Translations under genes and position numbers: made by a program
In this document: positions 16,962-25,400 of the stretch, in pieces
Layout: each line of letters starts with the position of its first letter
Position numbering within the stretch: the first letter of the stretch is position 1
Notes under the pieces: generated by a model
What the model was told of the DNA's origin: nothing
Database searches by the model: none
Seen by the model: the letters and a program-made list of their open reading frames with translations, nothing else
Assembly: GCA_029266615.1 (NCBI GenBank)
Contig: JAQSWN010000049.1
Coordinates: 1 to 35,276, forward strand
DNA: 35,276 nt
Direction: 5' to 3'
Origin: Polyangiaceae bacterium
GTDB taxonomy: Bacteria > Myxococcota_A > Polyangia > Polyangiales > Polyangiaceae

Positions 16962-17646
16962 GCGTCGCGTAGCCATTTGCGTGTACCGCGGCTTCATCGA
17001 GCCGGCGTGCGAGCGCGGCCTGCGTAGCCTGGAGACGCAGGGCTGGGAAGTGTGGCGCCGCGCCGGCTCGGCTGCGATCGACCGCGAGCGCAGCCTCCTC
17101 GCCACCGAAGCGCTGGACGCCGGCTTCGACGCTCTCCTCTGGGTCGACTCCGACCAAGTCTTCGATGCCGCCGCCGCGCAAACGCTCGACGAGCTAGACG
17201 AGCCCTTCGTTTCTGCCCTCATCGCCCGCCGCGGCGGGCGGGACTTTGCCTGCGTTTTCGCGGAGGGCACTCGAGAAGTGGTGCTCGGCGAAGGCGGAGG
17301 GCCGCTCGAGGTTCGCTACGTCGGGTGCGGTTTCTGCCTCGTCCGCCGCTCCGCGTTCGAGCTCATCGTTCGACACTTCGGCCTCCCCCGCGTGGTGGAC
17401 CCGAGCGGCGCTATCGTGCCGTTCTACCTCCCCATGGTCACCGCAGTTGCGGACCGCGGCCTCGCGTACCTCGGAGAAGACTACGCATTTTGCGAGCGGC
17501 TCCGGCAGGCGGGCGGGCGGGTGCTGGTCGATACACGGCTCCGCATCGGGCACCTCGGATCTTACGAGTACGTCTTCGAGGACGTCGTCCAGCCAGTTCG
17601 AACGCAAGCGGCGTCGTTGCGCGTTCGGACCGGTGCGAAAGCGTAG
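16951..17646 (+). CDS. GT-A-fold glycosyltransferase-like protein
   Basis: The ATG at 16951 gives 231 aa and overlaps the preceding lipoprotein gene by 11 nt; a GTG at 16936 would add five residues. A nucleotide-sugar-binding DxD is visible as D66-S-D68 in LLWVDSDQVF, after a family-like SLLATEALDAGFD segment. The C-terminal part GEDYAFCERLRQAGGRV followed by GHLGSYEY is the ED-x-x-FC and GH pattern of small glycosyltransferases that modify surface glycans. No membrane segment is seen, so cytoplasmic or peripheral. Donor and acceptor are unknown. Overlap with the upstream gene suggests a shared transcript, possibly with the T6SS operon. Confidence 0.75.
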   Translation: MASERRVAICVYRGFIEPACERGLRSLETQGWEVWRRAGSAAIDRERSLLATEALDAGFDALLWVDSDQVFDAAAAQTLDELDEPFVSALIARRGGRDFACVFAEGTREVVLGEGGGPLEVRYVGCGFCLVRRSAFELIVRHFGLPRVVDPSGAIVPFYLPMVTAVADRGLAYLGEDYAFCERLRQAGGRVLVDTRLRIGHLGSYEYVFEDVVQPVRTQAASLRVRTGAKA

Positions 17647-17777
17647 GCTTTTCCGGATCCCGGAGTCCCTACCGTCATCTGCAGCGGCAGGGGGAGGATT
17701 GCGGCACCGGTCCCGTATTTGGAGGGGATTCGTTTTTGGCGATTGAGGGGGAGGGCTCGCGCGGCTACTCTCCTGAC

Positions 17778-17785
17778 GAGGAGGT
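17778..17785 (+). promoter_or_regulatory. strong ribosome binding site of the repeat lipoprotein gene
   Basis: GAGGAGGT, 6 nt before ATG 17792. It decides this start over the in-frame ATG at 17810, which has no comparable site. The 145-nt gap before the gene probably holds its promoter; none is clear by eye. Confidence 0.6.
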
Positions 17786-17791
17786 GGAGAC

Positions 17792-20344
17792 ATGTGGGAT
17801 GAATACGCGATGCGAGCGTCGTGGGTGGTTATCGTGCTGGGCGTTGGTGCATGCAGCGCCCCTGCGCCGGAGGTGGGGGTAGCGAAGCACGCGCAGACGC
17901 AAGAGGCGGCCGTCGTGGGCGAGGAGATCGCTACGGACCCACCCATTTTGCAGCCGGCGGACGTGGGCCACGCTCCCGTCGTTGCGAGCGACGGGAACGG
18001 CTTTCTCGCCGTCCAAGAGGTAGCGTCACGAATACGAGCCGTACGTGTCGACGCTACGGGCAAAGTGCTGGACTCGCCGTGGCTCGACCTGGGCGAGGGG
18101 ACGGCGCAGCAGTACTACCCGAGCGTCGCCTTCGGTGGCGGGCACTACCTCGTCACCTGGTCGGCGTTCTACGACAACGGCGACTCCACCATCGAAGGCC
18201 GCTTCGTCAAGCCGAACGGTGACGTGGAAGGGACGGTGAGCTTGCCGTTAGCCAGCTCCGCCATCTACCCGAGCGTTGGCTGGAACGGGACTAGGTTCCA
18301 GTTGAGCTACTTGGGGCTGGGCGAGGCCGGCTCGAGAGTGGCCATCGAGTCGTTCGAGGCGGACGGCACCTCGGTTCCCAATTCCGCGCATTGGTTGTCG
18401 GCTCCCGGCTCCATCGCGTACCCGCGGCTGGCCGTGAACGGAACGGCTTCACTCGTGGCCTGGGAATCCTACGTTCAAGACGACGTACTCGGCGACGTCG
18501 CCTCGATTCGCGGCGCCCGGGTGGACGCGAGCGGCGCGCCCGATCCAGCGGGAGAGCTACAGCTTTCCCCGCCAGCGCAAGGCGCGGGCTCCGTGAGCGT
18601 CGCCGCCGGAAGCGACGGATTTCTGGCGGTGTGGCAAACCAATGATTCGCCGAATCTGGTGCTTGGCTCCGTCGTGAGCGTGAGCGGAGCCGTTGCGACC
18701 CAAGGGTTCACGATCTCGCACTCGAGCGAAGACAGTGGTCTGCCCTCGGTGGCGTTCGACGGAAGCAACTACCTCGTTGCCTGGGCGGACGGGCGAGACG
18801 AGCACTCGGTGTACGGCAATCGCGTTTCACCGAGCGGCGTGGTCGCGAGCACGACCGACGTGAAGCTCGCGACGGGGGCGCCTCGTTATGTGGCGTTCGG
18901 CTCGGATCGCACCGCCCTTGCGTGGAGCGGCAGCCATTTCTTGCTCAGCTTCTTGGGCGAGGGTGTCGAGGGCAGCTTGATCGCGCCCGACTTGAGCTTG
19001 GTCGACGGCCAGATCCCGCTCACCGGGGTACCCAACAAGCAAGGCTATCCGACCTCGGTCTGGGACGGGCAAAATTACCTGGTGGTTTGGACGGACGAGC
19101 GAAACTCCGACACGGACATGGAGGTGCGCGGCATGCGCATCGGCGGCAATGGCCAAGTGCTGGATCCCGAAGGTATCTCGCTGTCGAACGAGGAAAGCCC
19201 GGCCTTCGGCGCGCGGCTCGCCTCCACGCGGCAAGGATCCTCGCTCGCGGTTTGGTTCAATGTCAGCGGTGAGAGCTTCACGCGCACCATCGCGAGTGAT
19301 GGCACGCTCGGCGCCGTCCAGCCGTTCCGCAACGAGGCCCTGCATTCGACGCCAGGGTTGGCGAGCAACGGCGCCGGCTACTTGGCGTCCCGCGAAACGG
19401 GAGACTGGAACGACGCGAGGTTGATCGGGAGTCTGCTGGACGTGAACGGCACGAGCGGACCCGAATTCGAGCTGGATTCCACGACCTCCAACACCACTCC
19501 CGTCGTGTTTCAGAACGGCGCTGACTACCTGGTGAGCTACAGCAACGCCGGCACGTGGCTCATGCCCGTCAGTGGCAGCGGAGTCCCTGGGGAAGCCGTG
19601 TTGCTCGCGCCTAGCCCCGGCTATGTAACGGCCGCTTCTTCAGGCGCGGACGGTGCGCTCGTCGTTTGGTCCGAATCGAACGAAACGCGAATTCATGCTC
19701 GCTTCTTCCGAGGCGGCGAGCTCAGCGGCGCCACGTTGAACCTTGCGGAAGCGAGCGCCGGCTACGGCGCCGCCGTCGTGTGGGACGGCTCGGCCTTCTG
19801 GGCGGTTTGGGAAACGCCCGAGCACCTCCTGGAGGCGCGCCGCATCGGCGCGGACGGCACGCTCGGCGCGGTCGCGACGTGGGTGAACGAGGAATGCTTT
19901 GCGCCCGTGCTTTCGAGCGACGGTCAGGGGCAGCTGCTCCTGAGCTACAGCAAGTATGGCGAGCAGTCGCAAACGCGCCGGGTCTTCTCGCGCCTCGTCA
20001 ACGGTGGAGCCACGGAGCCGCAACCCGGCACGGGAGGCAGCTCGGGCGCGGCGGGCAACGGGAATCAGGCTGGCAGCGGCGGCAACCTCGGCGGTCAAAG
20101 TTCCGGTGGCTCGAGCGCAGCGGGCTCGCCCTCCACCGGCGGCTCATCCTCCAGCGCTGGGGCTTCCGGTTCCGGCTCCGGCCCCACGCCCTCGCCTCAG
20201 TGCAGCCTGAGCGCGCCTGGCTCCAGCAACGTACCGAGCCGCCTCGGCTTGGCCTTCGTAGTGCTCGCGGCCGCGCTGCTCCGCCGCAAGTCGTCGGCTC
20301 ATCTCGAACGAGGGCGGGCGCGGGCTGACATTGCACCTGCCTGA
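17792..20344 (+). CDS. Large repeat lipoprotein with MYXO-CTERM-like tail
   Basis: 850 aa. The N-terminal signal peptide ends in LGVGAC (lipidated Cys21). From about 55 to 740 there are roughly thirteen units of 45-55 residues built on one motif, for example SVAFDGSNYLVAWADGRD, TSVWDGQNYLVVWTDERN and AVVWDGSAFWAVWE, probably beta-propeller-like blades. A Gly/Ser/Ala linker (about 750-805) leads to Cys, a hydrophobic helix (RLGLAFVVLAAALL), an RRK basic stop and a 16-residue tail. The end resembles a MYXO-CTERM sorting signal, so the protein has two apparent envelope-targeting signals. Function unknown; a surface-exposed role is inferred. Own ribosome site; not obviously in an operon with the preceding gene. 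Confidence 0.85.
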   Translation: MWDEYAMRASWVVIVLGVGACSAPAPEVGVAKHAQTQEAAVVGEEIATDPPILQPADVGHAPVVASDGNGFLAVQEVASRIRAVRVDATGKVLDSPWLDLGEGTAQQYYPSVAFGGGHYLVTWSAFYDNGDSTIEGRFVKPNGDVEGTVSLPLASSAIYPSVGWNGTRFQLSYLGLGEAGSRVAIESFEADGTSVPNSAHWLSAPGSIAYPRLAVNGTASLVAWESYVQDDVLGDVASIRGARVDASGAPDPAGELQLSPPAQGAGSVSVAAGSDGFLAVWQTNDSPNLVLGSVVSVSGAVATQGFTISHSSEDSGLPSVAFDGSNYLVAWADGRDEHSVYGNRVSPSGVVASTTDVKLATGAPRYVAFGSDRTALAWSGSHFLLSFLGEGVEGSLIAPDLSLVDGQIPLTGVPNKQGYPTSVWDGQNYLVVWTDERNSDTDMEVRGMRIGGNGQVLDPEGISLSNEESPAFGARLASTRQGSSLAVWFNVSGESFTRTIASDGTLGAVQPFRNEALHSTPGLASNGAGYLASRETGDWNDARLIGSLLDVNGTSGPEFELDSTTSNTTPVVFQNGADYLVSYSNAGTWLMPVSGSGVPGEAVLLAPSPGYVTAASSGADGALVVWSESNETRIHARFFRGGELSGATLNLAEASAGYGAAVVWDGSAFWAVWETPEHLLEARRIGADGTLGAVATWVNEECFAPVLSSDGQGQLLLSYSKYGEQSQTRRVFSRLVNGGATEPQPGTGGSSGAAGNGNQAGSGGNLGGQSSGGSSAAGSPSTGGSSSSAGASGSGSGPTPSPQCSLSAPGSSNVPSRLGLAFVVLAAALLRRKSSAHLERGRARADIAPA

Positions 20345-20358
20345 CCTACATTACGGCG

Positions 20359-21453
20359 ATGGTTCTGCTCAGCGACCTCCGTCGCTTTGCCATCGCCCGT
20401 AGTCTGTTCGAGCCCACGACGCTGAGGCGCGCCATCAAGCGCCTCGGCTTCGTGCAAGCGGACCCGATTCGCGCTCCCGCGCGCGCGCAAGACCTCACGC
20501 TGCGCCTGCGCGTGGCGGGCTACCGCGCGGGTGACCTAGAACGGCTGTACGCGCGCCTGGGTATCGAAGAGGACTTCTTCGTCAACTACGGCTTCATGCC
20601 GTCGGAGCTCCGAGCGCTGATGCATCCGCGCTCGGGGCTTGCGCCCTTAAGCAAGGCCCGTCAGCGCCAGGCACGGCAAATTCTGGACTTCGTGGTGCAG
20701 CACGGCCGAGTCCATCCGCGCGAGGTAGAGCAATGGCTCGGCGCGGGCACGGAGACCAACTACTGGGGCGGCGCCTCGAACGTCACGACTCGTTTACTGG
20801 ACCAGCTGCATTACCGGGGCCTGCTGCGTGTGGCGGCGCGGGACGGCGGGGTTCGGCTCTACGCGCCCGTCGCGACGTCGAGCACGGAGCGCGAACAGCT
20901 CGACGAAGCGAGCCTGGACACGCTGATCGATTTCGCAGTTCGCAAGTACGCGCCGCTGCCAGCGGCCAGCTTCGCGCAGCTCGTGGCGCGGCTGCGCTAC
21001 GGCGCGCCGCAATGGAAGGGCAGCCTGCGAGCCGCGGTGCAGCGCGCCAAGGGGAGACTTTCTCAGGCGCACGTGGAGGGCACGGATTGGTTTTGGCCCG
21101 CCGAGGAAGCCTTGCCCAAGCGCAACGACGCGACGAGGTCGGGTCTTCGATTGCTGGCGCCGTTCGACCCCGTGGTTTGGGACCGACGCCGCTTCGAGCT
21201 CTTCTGGGGCTGGCAGTACCGCTTCGAAGCGTACACGCCAGCGGCGAAACGCAAGCTCGGTTATTACGCCCTGCCGCTCATGTGGCGTGACGAGGTCGTG
21301 GGTTGGGGCAACCTGAGCGTCGTCGAAGGGAGCCTGCGTGCGAGCTTCGGCTACGTCACTGGCAAGCCGCCCACGGCACGCGCGTTCAAGCAGGGCTTGG
21401 AGCAGGAGCTCGCCGACATCGAACGGTTCTTGGGCAGCCGCACCCCGCCGTAG
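20359..21453 (+). CDS. YcaQ/AlkX-like winged-helix DNA glycosylase
   Basis: The 364-aa product belongs to the HTH_42/YcaQ family, whose characterised members unhook DNA interstrand cross-links by excising alkylated purines. Family marks: LRRAIKRLGFVQADPIRAPARAQDL near the N-terminus, with a Gln-x-Asp pair (Q33, D35) like the QxD catalytic motif of E. coli YcaQ; EDFFVNYGFMP; and the C-terminal block LLAPFDPVVWDRRRFELFW, then YRFEAYTPAAKRKLGYYALP. Length is close to the family norm (about 360-410). No signal peptide; cytoplasmic. It starts 14 nt after the repeat-lipoprotein stop, though the two jobs look unrelated. Substrate specificity is inferred from family membership only. Confidence 0.88.
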   Translation: MVLLSDLRRFAIARSLFEPTTLRRAIKRLGFVQADPIRAPARAQDLTLRLRVAGYRAGDLERLYARLGIEEDFFVNYGFMPSELRALMHPRSGLAPLSKARQRQARQILDFVVQHGRVHPREVEQWLGAGTETNYWGGASNVTTRLLDQLHYRGLLRVAARDGGVRLYAPVATSSTEREQLDEASLDTLIDFAVRKYAPLPAASFAQLVARLRYGAPQWKGSLRAAVQRAKGRLSQAHVEGTDWFWPAEEALPKRNDATRSGLRLLAPFDPVVWDRRRFELFWGWQYRFEAYTPAAKRKLGYYALPLMWRDEVVGWGNLSVVEGSLRASFGYVTGKPPTARAFKQGLEQELADIERFLGSRTPP

Positions 21454-21594
21454 CGGCGCGCATCGCTACAACGCGCTCAGTAGCAGTGGAAGAGTTTCGT
21501 CGGGACGTGATTTTGCCCGCTTGTTGTGAGGCCTTACGAACTGGAATCGGTTCCAGGCGTGCTACGCATTCGACGCCTCGTGCGTGAGGCCAGC

Positions 21595-21600
21595 GGGAGA
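21595..21600 (+). promoter_or_regulatory. ribosome binding site supporting a TTG start of the GH6 gene
   Basis: GGGAGA, 7 nt before TTG 21608. The in-frame GTG at 21584 has no Shine-Dalgarno and would add eight polar residues ahead of the lipoprotein signal. Confidence 0.45.
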
Positions 21601-21607
21601 TTCGAAA

Positions 21608-23122
21608 TTGAAAAGCGAACTGCGAGCACGAAATCCTTGGGTGAGCTCTGCGATCTTGCTGGGCGCAGCGTCGTTACTTGGCGCCTGTGACACGGGCGGC
21701 GAGGGTTTGCTCGGTGCGGGCGGTAGCGCTGGCGCGAACGTCGGCTCCGTCGCTGGCGGCGGAGCGGCGGCCACGGGGGGCGGCGTGGGCGGCTCGGGTG
21801 CCGGTCTCGGCGGAAGCGTCGCGGGTGGCGCGGCCGGTACCGGGGGCAGCGGAGCCATCACGCCGATGATTTGCAAGGCGAGCTACGAAGCAGAAGCGAT
21901 GATGCCGTCCACCGGCGAAGCGGCCGAGGGGGGCTGGAACATCTACACGGAAGGATCCCTCACGGGCTCCCACGCGTTCAAAGGTGGCAAAACCAAGCTC
22001 ACCGTGTTCGCGCGCGGCTCGGTTTCGGGCGGCGAGTGGCCGCACATGGTCGTCAAGGTGGGAGACCAAACCGTAGGCGAGCTGGACGTCGCGACCGATG
22101 CCTTCATGGCGTACGACTTCGAAGCCACCGTGACCGCAGGCACCAAAGACGTCGTCATCGAGTTCACGAACGACAGCGAAGACGGGCAGGACGATCGCAA
22201 CCTGTACGTCGACAAGGTGGGCGTGGAAGAAACGTGCGATGGCGCGAGTGGCAGTGGCGGTAGCGGCGGCGGCGGCTCGGTGGATTCAGGTAACCCGTTT
22301 TCGACTCCGCTCTACGTGGACCCCGACTCGAAGGCGGCGAGCGCCGCGAACGGCCTGAGCGGCGCAGACGCGGACCTGATGAAGAAGATTTCTTCCTCTC
22401 CCCAGGCGGTCTGGATCTTGGGTGGTGACCCGGCCGGGCAGGTTCGCGGAGCCATTGGCAAAGCCGGGAGCCAACTGAGCGTCTTGGTCGCGTACAACAT
22501 CTACAATCGCGACTGCGGCAGCATGTCGAGCGGCGGCGCTGCGGATGCGACCGCGTACAAGAGCTGGATTGACGGCTTCGCCGATGGCATTGGCGACGAC
22601 AAAGTCGCGGTCGTTTTGGAGCCGGATACGTTGGCGCACGAGTGCGATCCCTCGCGCTGGGAGTCGCTGGCTTACGCGGTCACCGCGCTCAAGGCGAAGC
22701 CCAACGCGCATGTGTACATCGACGCGGGGCACTCTGGCTGGGTGGCCGACTCGACGATGGCGTCGCGGCTCAAGACCGCCGGGATCGCCAACGCGGACGG
22801 CTTCTCGCTCAACGTGTCGAGCTTCCAGACCACGGAGTCTTCCATCGGCTACGGCAAGGCCATCTCCGGCCAGGTCGGCAACAAGCCTTTCATCATCGAC
22901 ACGAGCCGCAACGGCAAGGGGCCGGCGGGCGCGGAGTGGTGCAATCCGCCCGGCCGCGGGTTGGGGGAGAAGCCCACGGGAAGCACCGGCAACCCGCTCG
23001 TGCACGCCTTCTTCTGGATCAAGAAGCCTGGCGAGTCCGACGGCGAGTGCAACGGTGGCCCGTCGGCGGGTCAGTGGTTCCAAAGCTACGCGCTGGAGCT
23101 GGCGAAGAACGCGGTGTTCTGA
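21608..23122 (+). CDS. GH6 cellulase lipoprotein with a CBM60-like module
   Basis: Predicted beta-1,4-glucan hydrolase on the cell surface. TTG 21608 gives 504 aa; GTG 21584 is the alternative. The signal peptide ends LLGAC (Cys27), followed by a Gly/Ala/Ser linker (about 30-84). A carbohydrate-binding module (about 85-207) shows GGEWPHMVVKVGDQTVGEL and FTNDSEDGQDDRNLYVD, like calcium-dependent xylan-binding CBM60/CBM36. After a Gly/Ser spacer comes the GH6 catalytic domain (about 225-500): YNIYNRDCG (D302), VVLEPDTLAHE (D340, the likely acid), YIDAGHSGW, SLNVSSF, DTSRNGKG, WCNPPGRGLGEKPTG and FFWIKKPGESDGEC. Catalytic residues look intact. Meets the GNAT gene convergently. Confidence 0.93.
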   Translation: MKSELRARNPWVSSAILLGAASLLGACDTGGEGLLGAGGSAGANVGSVAGGGAAATGGGVGGSGAGLGGSVAGGAAGTGGSGAITPMICKASYEAEAMMPSTGEAAEGGWNIYTEGSLTGSHAFKGGKTKLTVFARGSVSGGEWPHMVVKVGDQTVGELDVATDAFMAYDFEATVTAGTKDVVIEFTNDSEDGQDDRNLYVDKVGVEETCDGASGSGGSGGGGSVDSGNPFSTPLYVDPDSKAASAANGLSGADADLMKKISSSPQAVWILGGDPAGQVRGAIGKAGSQLSVLVAYNIYNRDCGSMSSGGAADATAYKSWIDGFADGIGDDKVAVVLEPDTLAHECDPSRWESLAYAVTALKAKPNAHVYIDAGHSGWVADSTMASRLKTAGIANADGFSLNVSSFQTTESSIGYGKAISGQVGNKPFIIDTSRNGKGPAGAEWCNPPGRGLGEKPTGSTGNPLVHAFFWIKKPGESDGECNGGPSAGQWFQSYALELAKNAVF

Positions 23123-23142
23123 GCGTCCGTACCAACTGCCGT

Positions 23143-23185
23143 GAAGACCTGCGCCGGCGTATCACGCGCGCGCGGGCAGGTCTTC
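23143..23185. terminator. 10-bp inverted repeat between GH6 and GNAT genes, candidate terminator
   Basis: GAAGACCTGC (23143-23152) and GCAGGTCTTC (23176-23185) form a perfect stem with a 23-nt GC-rich loop, spanning the convergent gene ends. The right arm lies inside the last codons of the acetyltransferase gene. No T-run is present. Confidence 0.4.
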
Positions 23186-23695
23186 CGGCAGAAGGTCGAG
23201 CAACAGCCCGTCGTGGAAGGTACCGTCGGCCCCCCGCTCGTAGCGACGAAGCACCCCGACGCGTTTGAAGCCGGCTCTCTCGTAGCTGCGAATGGCGCGG
23301 TGATTGTCCGCGGCCGGGTCGATGATCGCGCGATGGTGACCGCGCTCGTCGAACAGCCAGCGGCAAACGAGCTGGATTGCCTCGACGCCGTAGCCCGCCC
23401 CATGCCGCGCAGTGTCCAAGAAAAGGTCGACCCCCGCGTGCCGATAGTCGGGCTCCAGCTTCTCCCAGGCCGCGATGTAGCCCGCTACCTCACCGGCGAG
23501 CGTGATCGCGAAGGCGGTGATGGCGTCGGCGCCGTCAGGATCGCTGCCGAGTAGCAGGCCCTCGCGCTCTCGTTCGTCGTCCGGCGGCGTCCAGAAGCGT
23601 GCGACCTCCGGCTGGCGCAAGAGCTCGAAGAGGCGCGGCAAGTCACTGGCCGTTACCGGCCGGAGCACCAGGCGGTGTCCTCGCAGGAGCGTCAT
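23162..23695 (-). CDS. GNAT-family N-acetyltransferase
   Basis: A 177-aa acetyl-CoA-dependent N-acetyltransferase. It starts LRGHRLVLRPVTASDLPRLFELL, the usual RimJ/AAC(6')-type opening. The acetyl-CoA-binding region is ARHGAGYGVEAIQLVCRWLF (about 93-112; the usual R/Q-x-x-G-x-G/A is present as ARHGAGYG). The C-terminal AADNHRAIRSYERAGFKRVGVLRRYERG block is the classic GNAT end. The combination resembles AAC(6')-Ib-like or ribosomal-protein acetyltransferases, but the substrate cannot be told from sequence. Monocistronic, divergent from the AHSA1 gene across a 200-nt gap. Confidence 0.88.
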   Translation of the reverse strand: MTLLRGHRLVLRPVTASDLPRLFELLRQPEVARFWTPPDDEREREGLLLGSDPDGADAITAFAITLAGEVAGYIAAWEKLEPDYRHAGVDLFLDTARHGAGYGVEAIQLVCRWLFDERGHHRAIIDPAADNHRAIRSYERAGFKRVGVLRRYERGADGTFHDGLLLDLLPEDLPARA

Positions 23696-23895
23696 CGCGC
23701 GGCAGTATGGACCACCGGACCAGACGGTTACGCGACGGCCACTGAGAAACCGGCTCTATTGCGGCCCATACGAACCGTCGACGAGAAAAAGCGGTCGCCT
23801 TGTCGATCCGCCTCGCGCTGGATCGTCGCCAATCTAGAAACCGTTAGCCTGCCGCGAGGCGGCCGCCCCCCACGCAAACCGAGGAGAAGAGCACC

Positions 23896-24342
23896 ATGAC
23901 CGAAAACACTGTCAAGCTTCAGCGGGTACTTCGTTCGACGCCGGAGAGGGTTTACCGAGCGTTCGTGAACCCCGATGCGATGGCAAAGTGGCTGCCGCCG
24001 CACGGCTTTACCGGCAAGGTCCACCACATGAAGGCCGAGGTGGGGGGCACGTACAAAATGTCCTTCACGAACTTCACGACTGGGAGCAGCCACTCGTTCG
24101 GCGGCGAGTTCCTGGAGCTCGTTCCCAACGAGCGCATCGTCCATACGGACAAGTTCGACGACCCGAACCTCCCCGGCCTGATGAAGACGACCATCACCCT
24201 CAAGAAAGTGTCGGTCGGCACGGAGATCGCCATCGTCCAAGAGGGCATCCCCAGCGTGATTCCCATCGAAGGTTGCTACCTCGGCTGGCAAGAGTCGTTG
24301 ACCCTGCTCACCCAGTTGGTCGAGGCGGAGATCCAGGAATAA
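23896..24342 (+). CDS. AHSA1/SRPBCC-domain protein
   Basis: A 148-aa protein of the START-like SRPBCC superfamily, AHSA1 branch. Visible marks: LQRVLRSTPERVYRAFVNPDAMAKWLPP (about 8-35), EVGGTYKMSF, FLELVPNERIVHTDKF and the C-terminal GWQESLTLLTQLVEAEI. The domain is the whole protein. These proteins hold a hydrophobic pocket and are often found near stress or toxin-antitoxin-like regulators, but the ligand is unknown here. GGAG lies 9 nt before the ATG (GAGGAG at 23881-23886). No signal peptide, so cytoplasmic. It is followed by a gene in the same direction after about 90 nt. Confidence 0.9.
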   Translation: MTENTVKLQRVLRSTPERVYRAFVNPDAMAKWLPPHGFTGKVHHMKAEVGGTYKMSFTNFTTGSSHSFGGEFLELVPNERIVHTDKFDDPNLPGLMKTTITLKKVSVGTEIAIVQEGIPSVIPIEGCYLGWQESLTLLTQLVEAEIQE

Positions 24343-24433
24343 GCCTTCGCAGCTACGATTCGTAAAGTTGCCTGCCAATGCGCGTTCAGTGGCGGAGTTG
24401 CTGCGCCTCACGGCGGGTGAAACAATCCGCCTC

Positions 24434-25381
24434 GTGAGAGCGCTTTCTTTGGTTGGCCTGCCGGTACTTCTGTCTTCGCTACTACTCATTGCGTGCGGTT
24501 CGGACGACGACGGAGGAAGCAGCGTCGCAGACGGAAAGGGCGGCACTGGGAGCAACGGACCCAATCCGCTGGATTTGGGCGAGCTTCCGGTCGACGCAGG
24601 ACCGCTCGAAACGCTGCAGACGACGCTGCCAGGCGGGTTCGTGGCCGCCACGGGCGCGAAGAACGGCGGCGACGCCGGGCAACTGAAAGGCGGCTGGAAG
24701 GTCGTCGGACCGCTGGGTGAAGTCCCGGAGCCTTCACAGAGGGCCTGCGCGAACGTGCTGCGCGTGTTGATGCGCGACTTCGCCACGTTTGCGCACCCCG
24801 ACTTCGGCGGCTCCAAAGATCCGCAGAACGCCCTCGGCCTCGTGGACGCCATGCTCGGCACCGGCCGCAAGCCGACGCGAGCCAGCGCGCACCCGCAGGT
24901 CGCGGTGAAGCTTACCGATTGGTACGCCACCATCGCAGGAGTGAGCACCGCCTACGTCGTCGACTTCTGGTTGGAGCCAGTGGGGACCTCCTTCGTTCTC
25001 GATTCAAGCCGCTTCTTCCCCCTAGACAGCGTCGCTTCGGCCGAGTCCACGCAAAACGACGACGACGGCCAGCCGCGCAACTTCGGCTTCACGACCGAGC
25101 TACATACCTCGTTCCGCTATGCCGGCGGCGAGATCTTCACCTTCCGCGGGGACGACGACGTGTTCGTCTTCGTGGACGGCAAGCTGGTCGTGGACATCGG
25201 GGGCGTGCATGGACCGACTCAAGGCACGGTGATGATCGACCAGCTCGGCTTGAGCAAAGGGAGCGTGTACACGCTGGACCTCTTTCAAGCCGAGCGAAAC
25301 CCGACTGGCTCCAATTTTCGCATCGAGACCACGCTCGACTTCGCCGACTGCGGCGCGATCGTGAGCGACGTGCCGAGGTGA
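24434..25381 (+). CDS. Fibro-slime-domain lipoprotein
   Basis: GTG 24434 gives 315 aa with a clean signal peptide ending LLLIAC (Cys21). Earlier in-frame starts (TTG 24368, GTG 24389) would put a charged extension before it. After a short Gly/Asn linker, the fibro-slime domain covers about residues 85-308: VLMRDFATFAHPDFGG, then FGFTTELHTSFRYAGGEIFTF, then the hallmark GDDDVFVFVDGKLVVDIGG (239-257) and a C-terminal LDLFQAERNPTGSNFRIET. This domain is shared by Fibrobacter and Dictyostelium slime/surface proteins and is common in myxobacteria. Likely glycan binding or adhesion, by family inference. It ends convergently 19 nt from the cysteine-rich lipoprotein gene. Confidence 0.86.
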   Translation: MRALSLVGLPVLLSSLLLIACGSDDDGGSSVADGKGGTGSNGPNPLDLGELPVDAGPLETLQTTLPGGFVAATGAKNGGDAGQLKGGWKVVGPLGEVPEPSQRACANVLRVLMRDFATFAHPDFGGSKDPQNALGLVDAMLGTGRKPTRASAHPQVAVKLTDWYATIAGVSTAYVVDFWLEPVGTSFVLDSSRFFPLDSVASAESTQNDDDGQPRNFGFTTELHTSFRYAGGEIFTFRGDDDVFVFVDGKLVVDIGGVHGPTQGTVMIDQLGLSKGSVYTLDLFQAERNPTGSNFRIETTLDFADCGAIVSDVPR

Positions 25382-25400
25382 GCGGAGCAAGCGCGGGGCC

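Noticed and set aside
23728..24948. 406-codon minus-strand frame opposite the AHSA1 and fibro-slime genes
   Set aside because: Covers two recognised genes and their intergenic DNA; low-complexity Pro/Ser translation.
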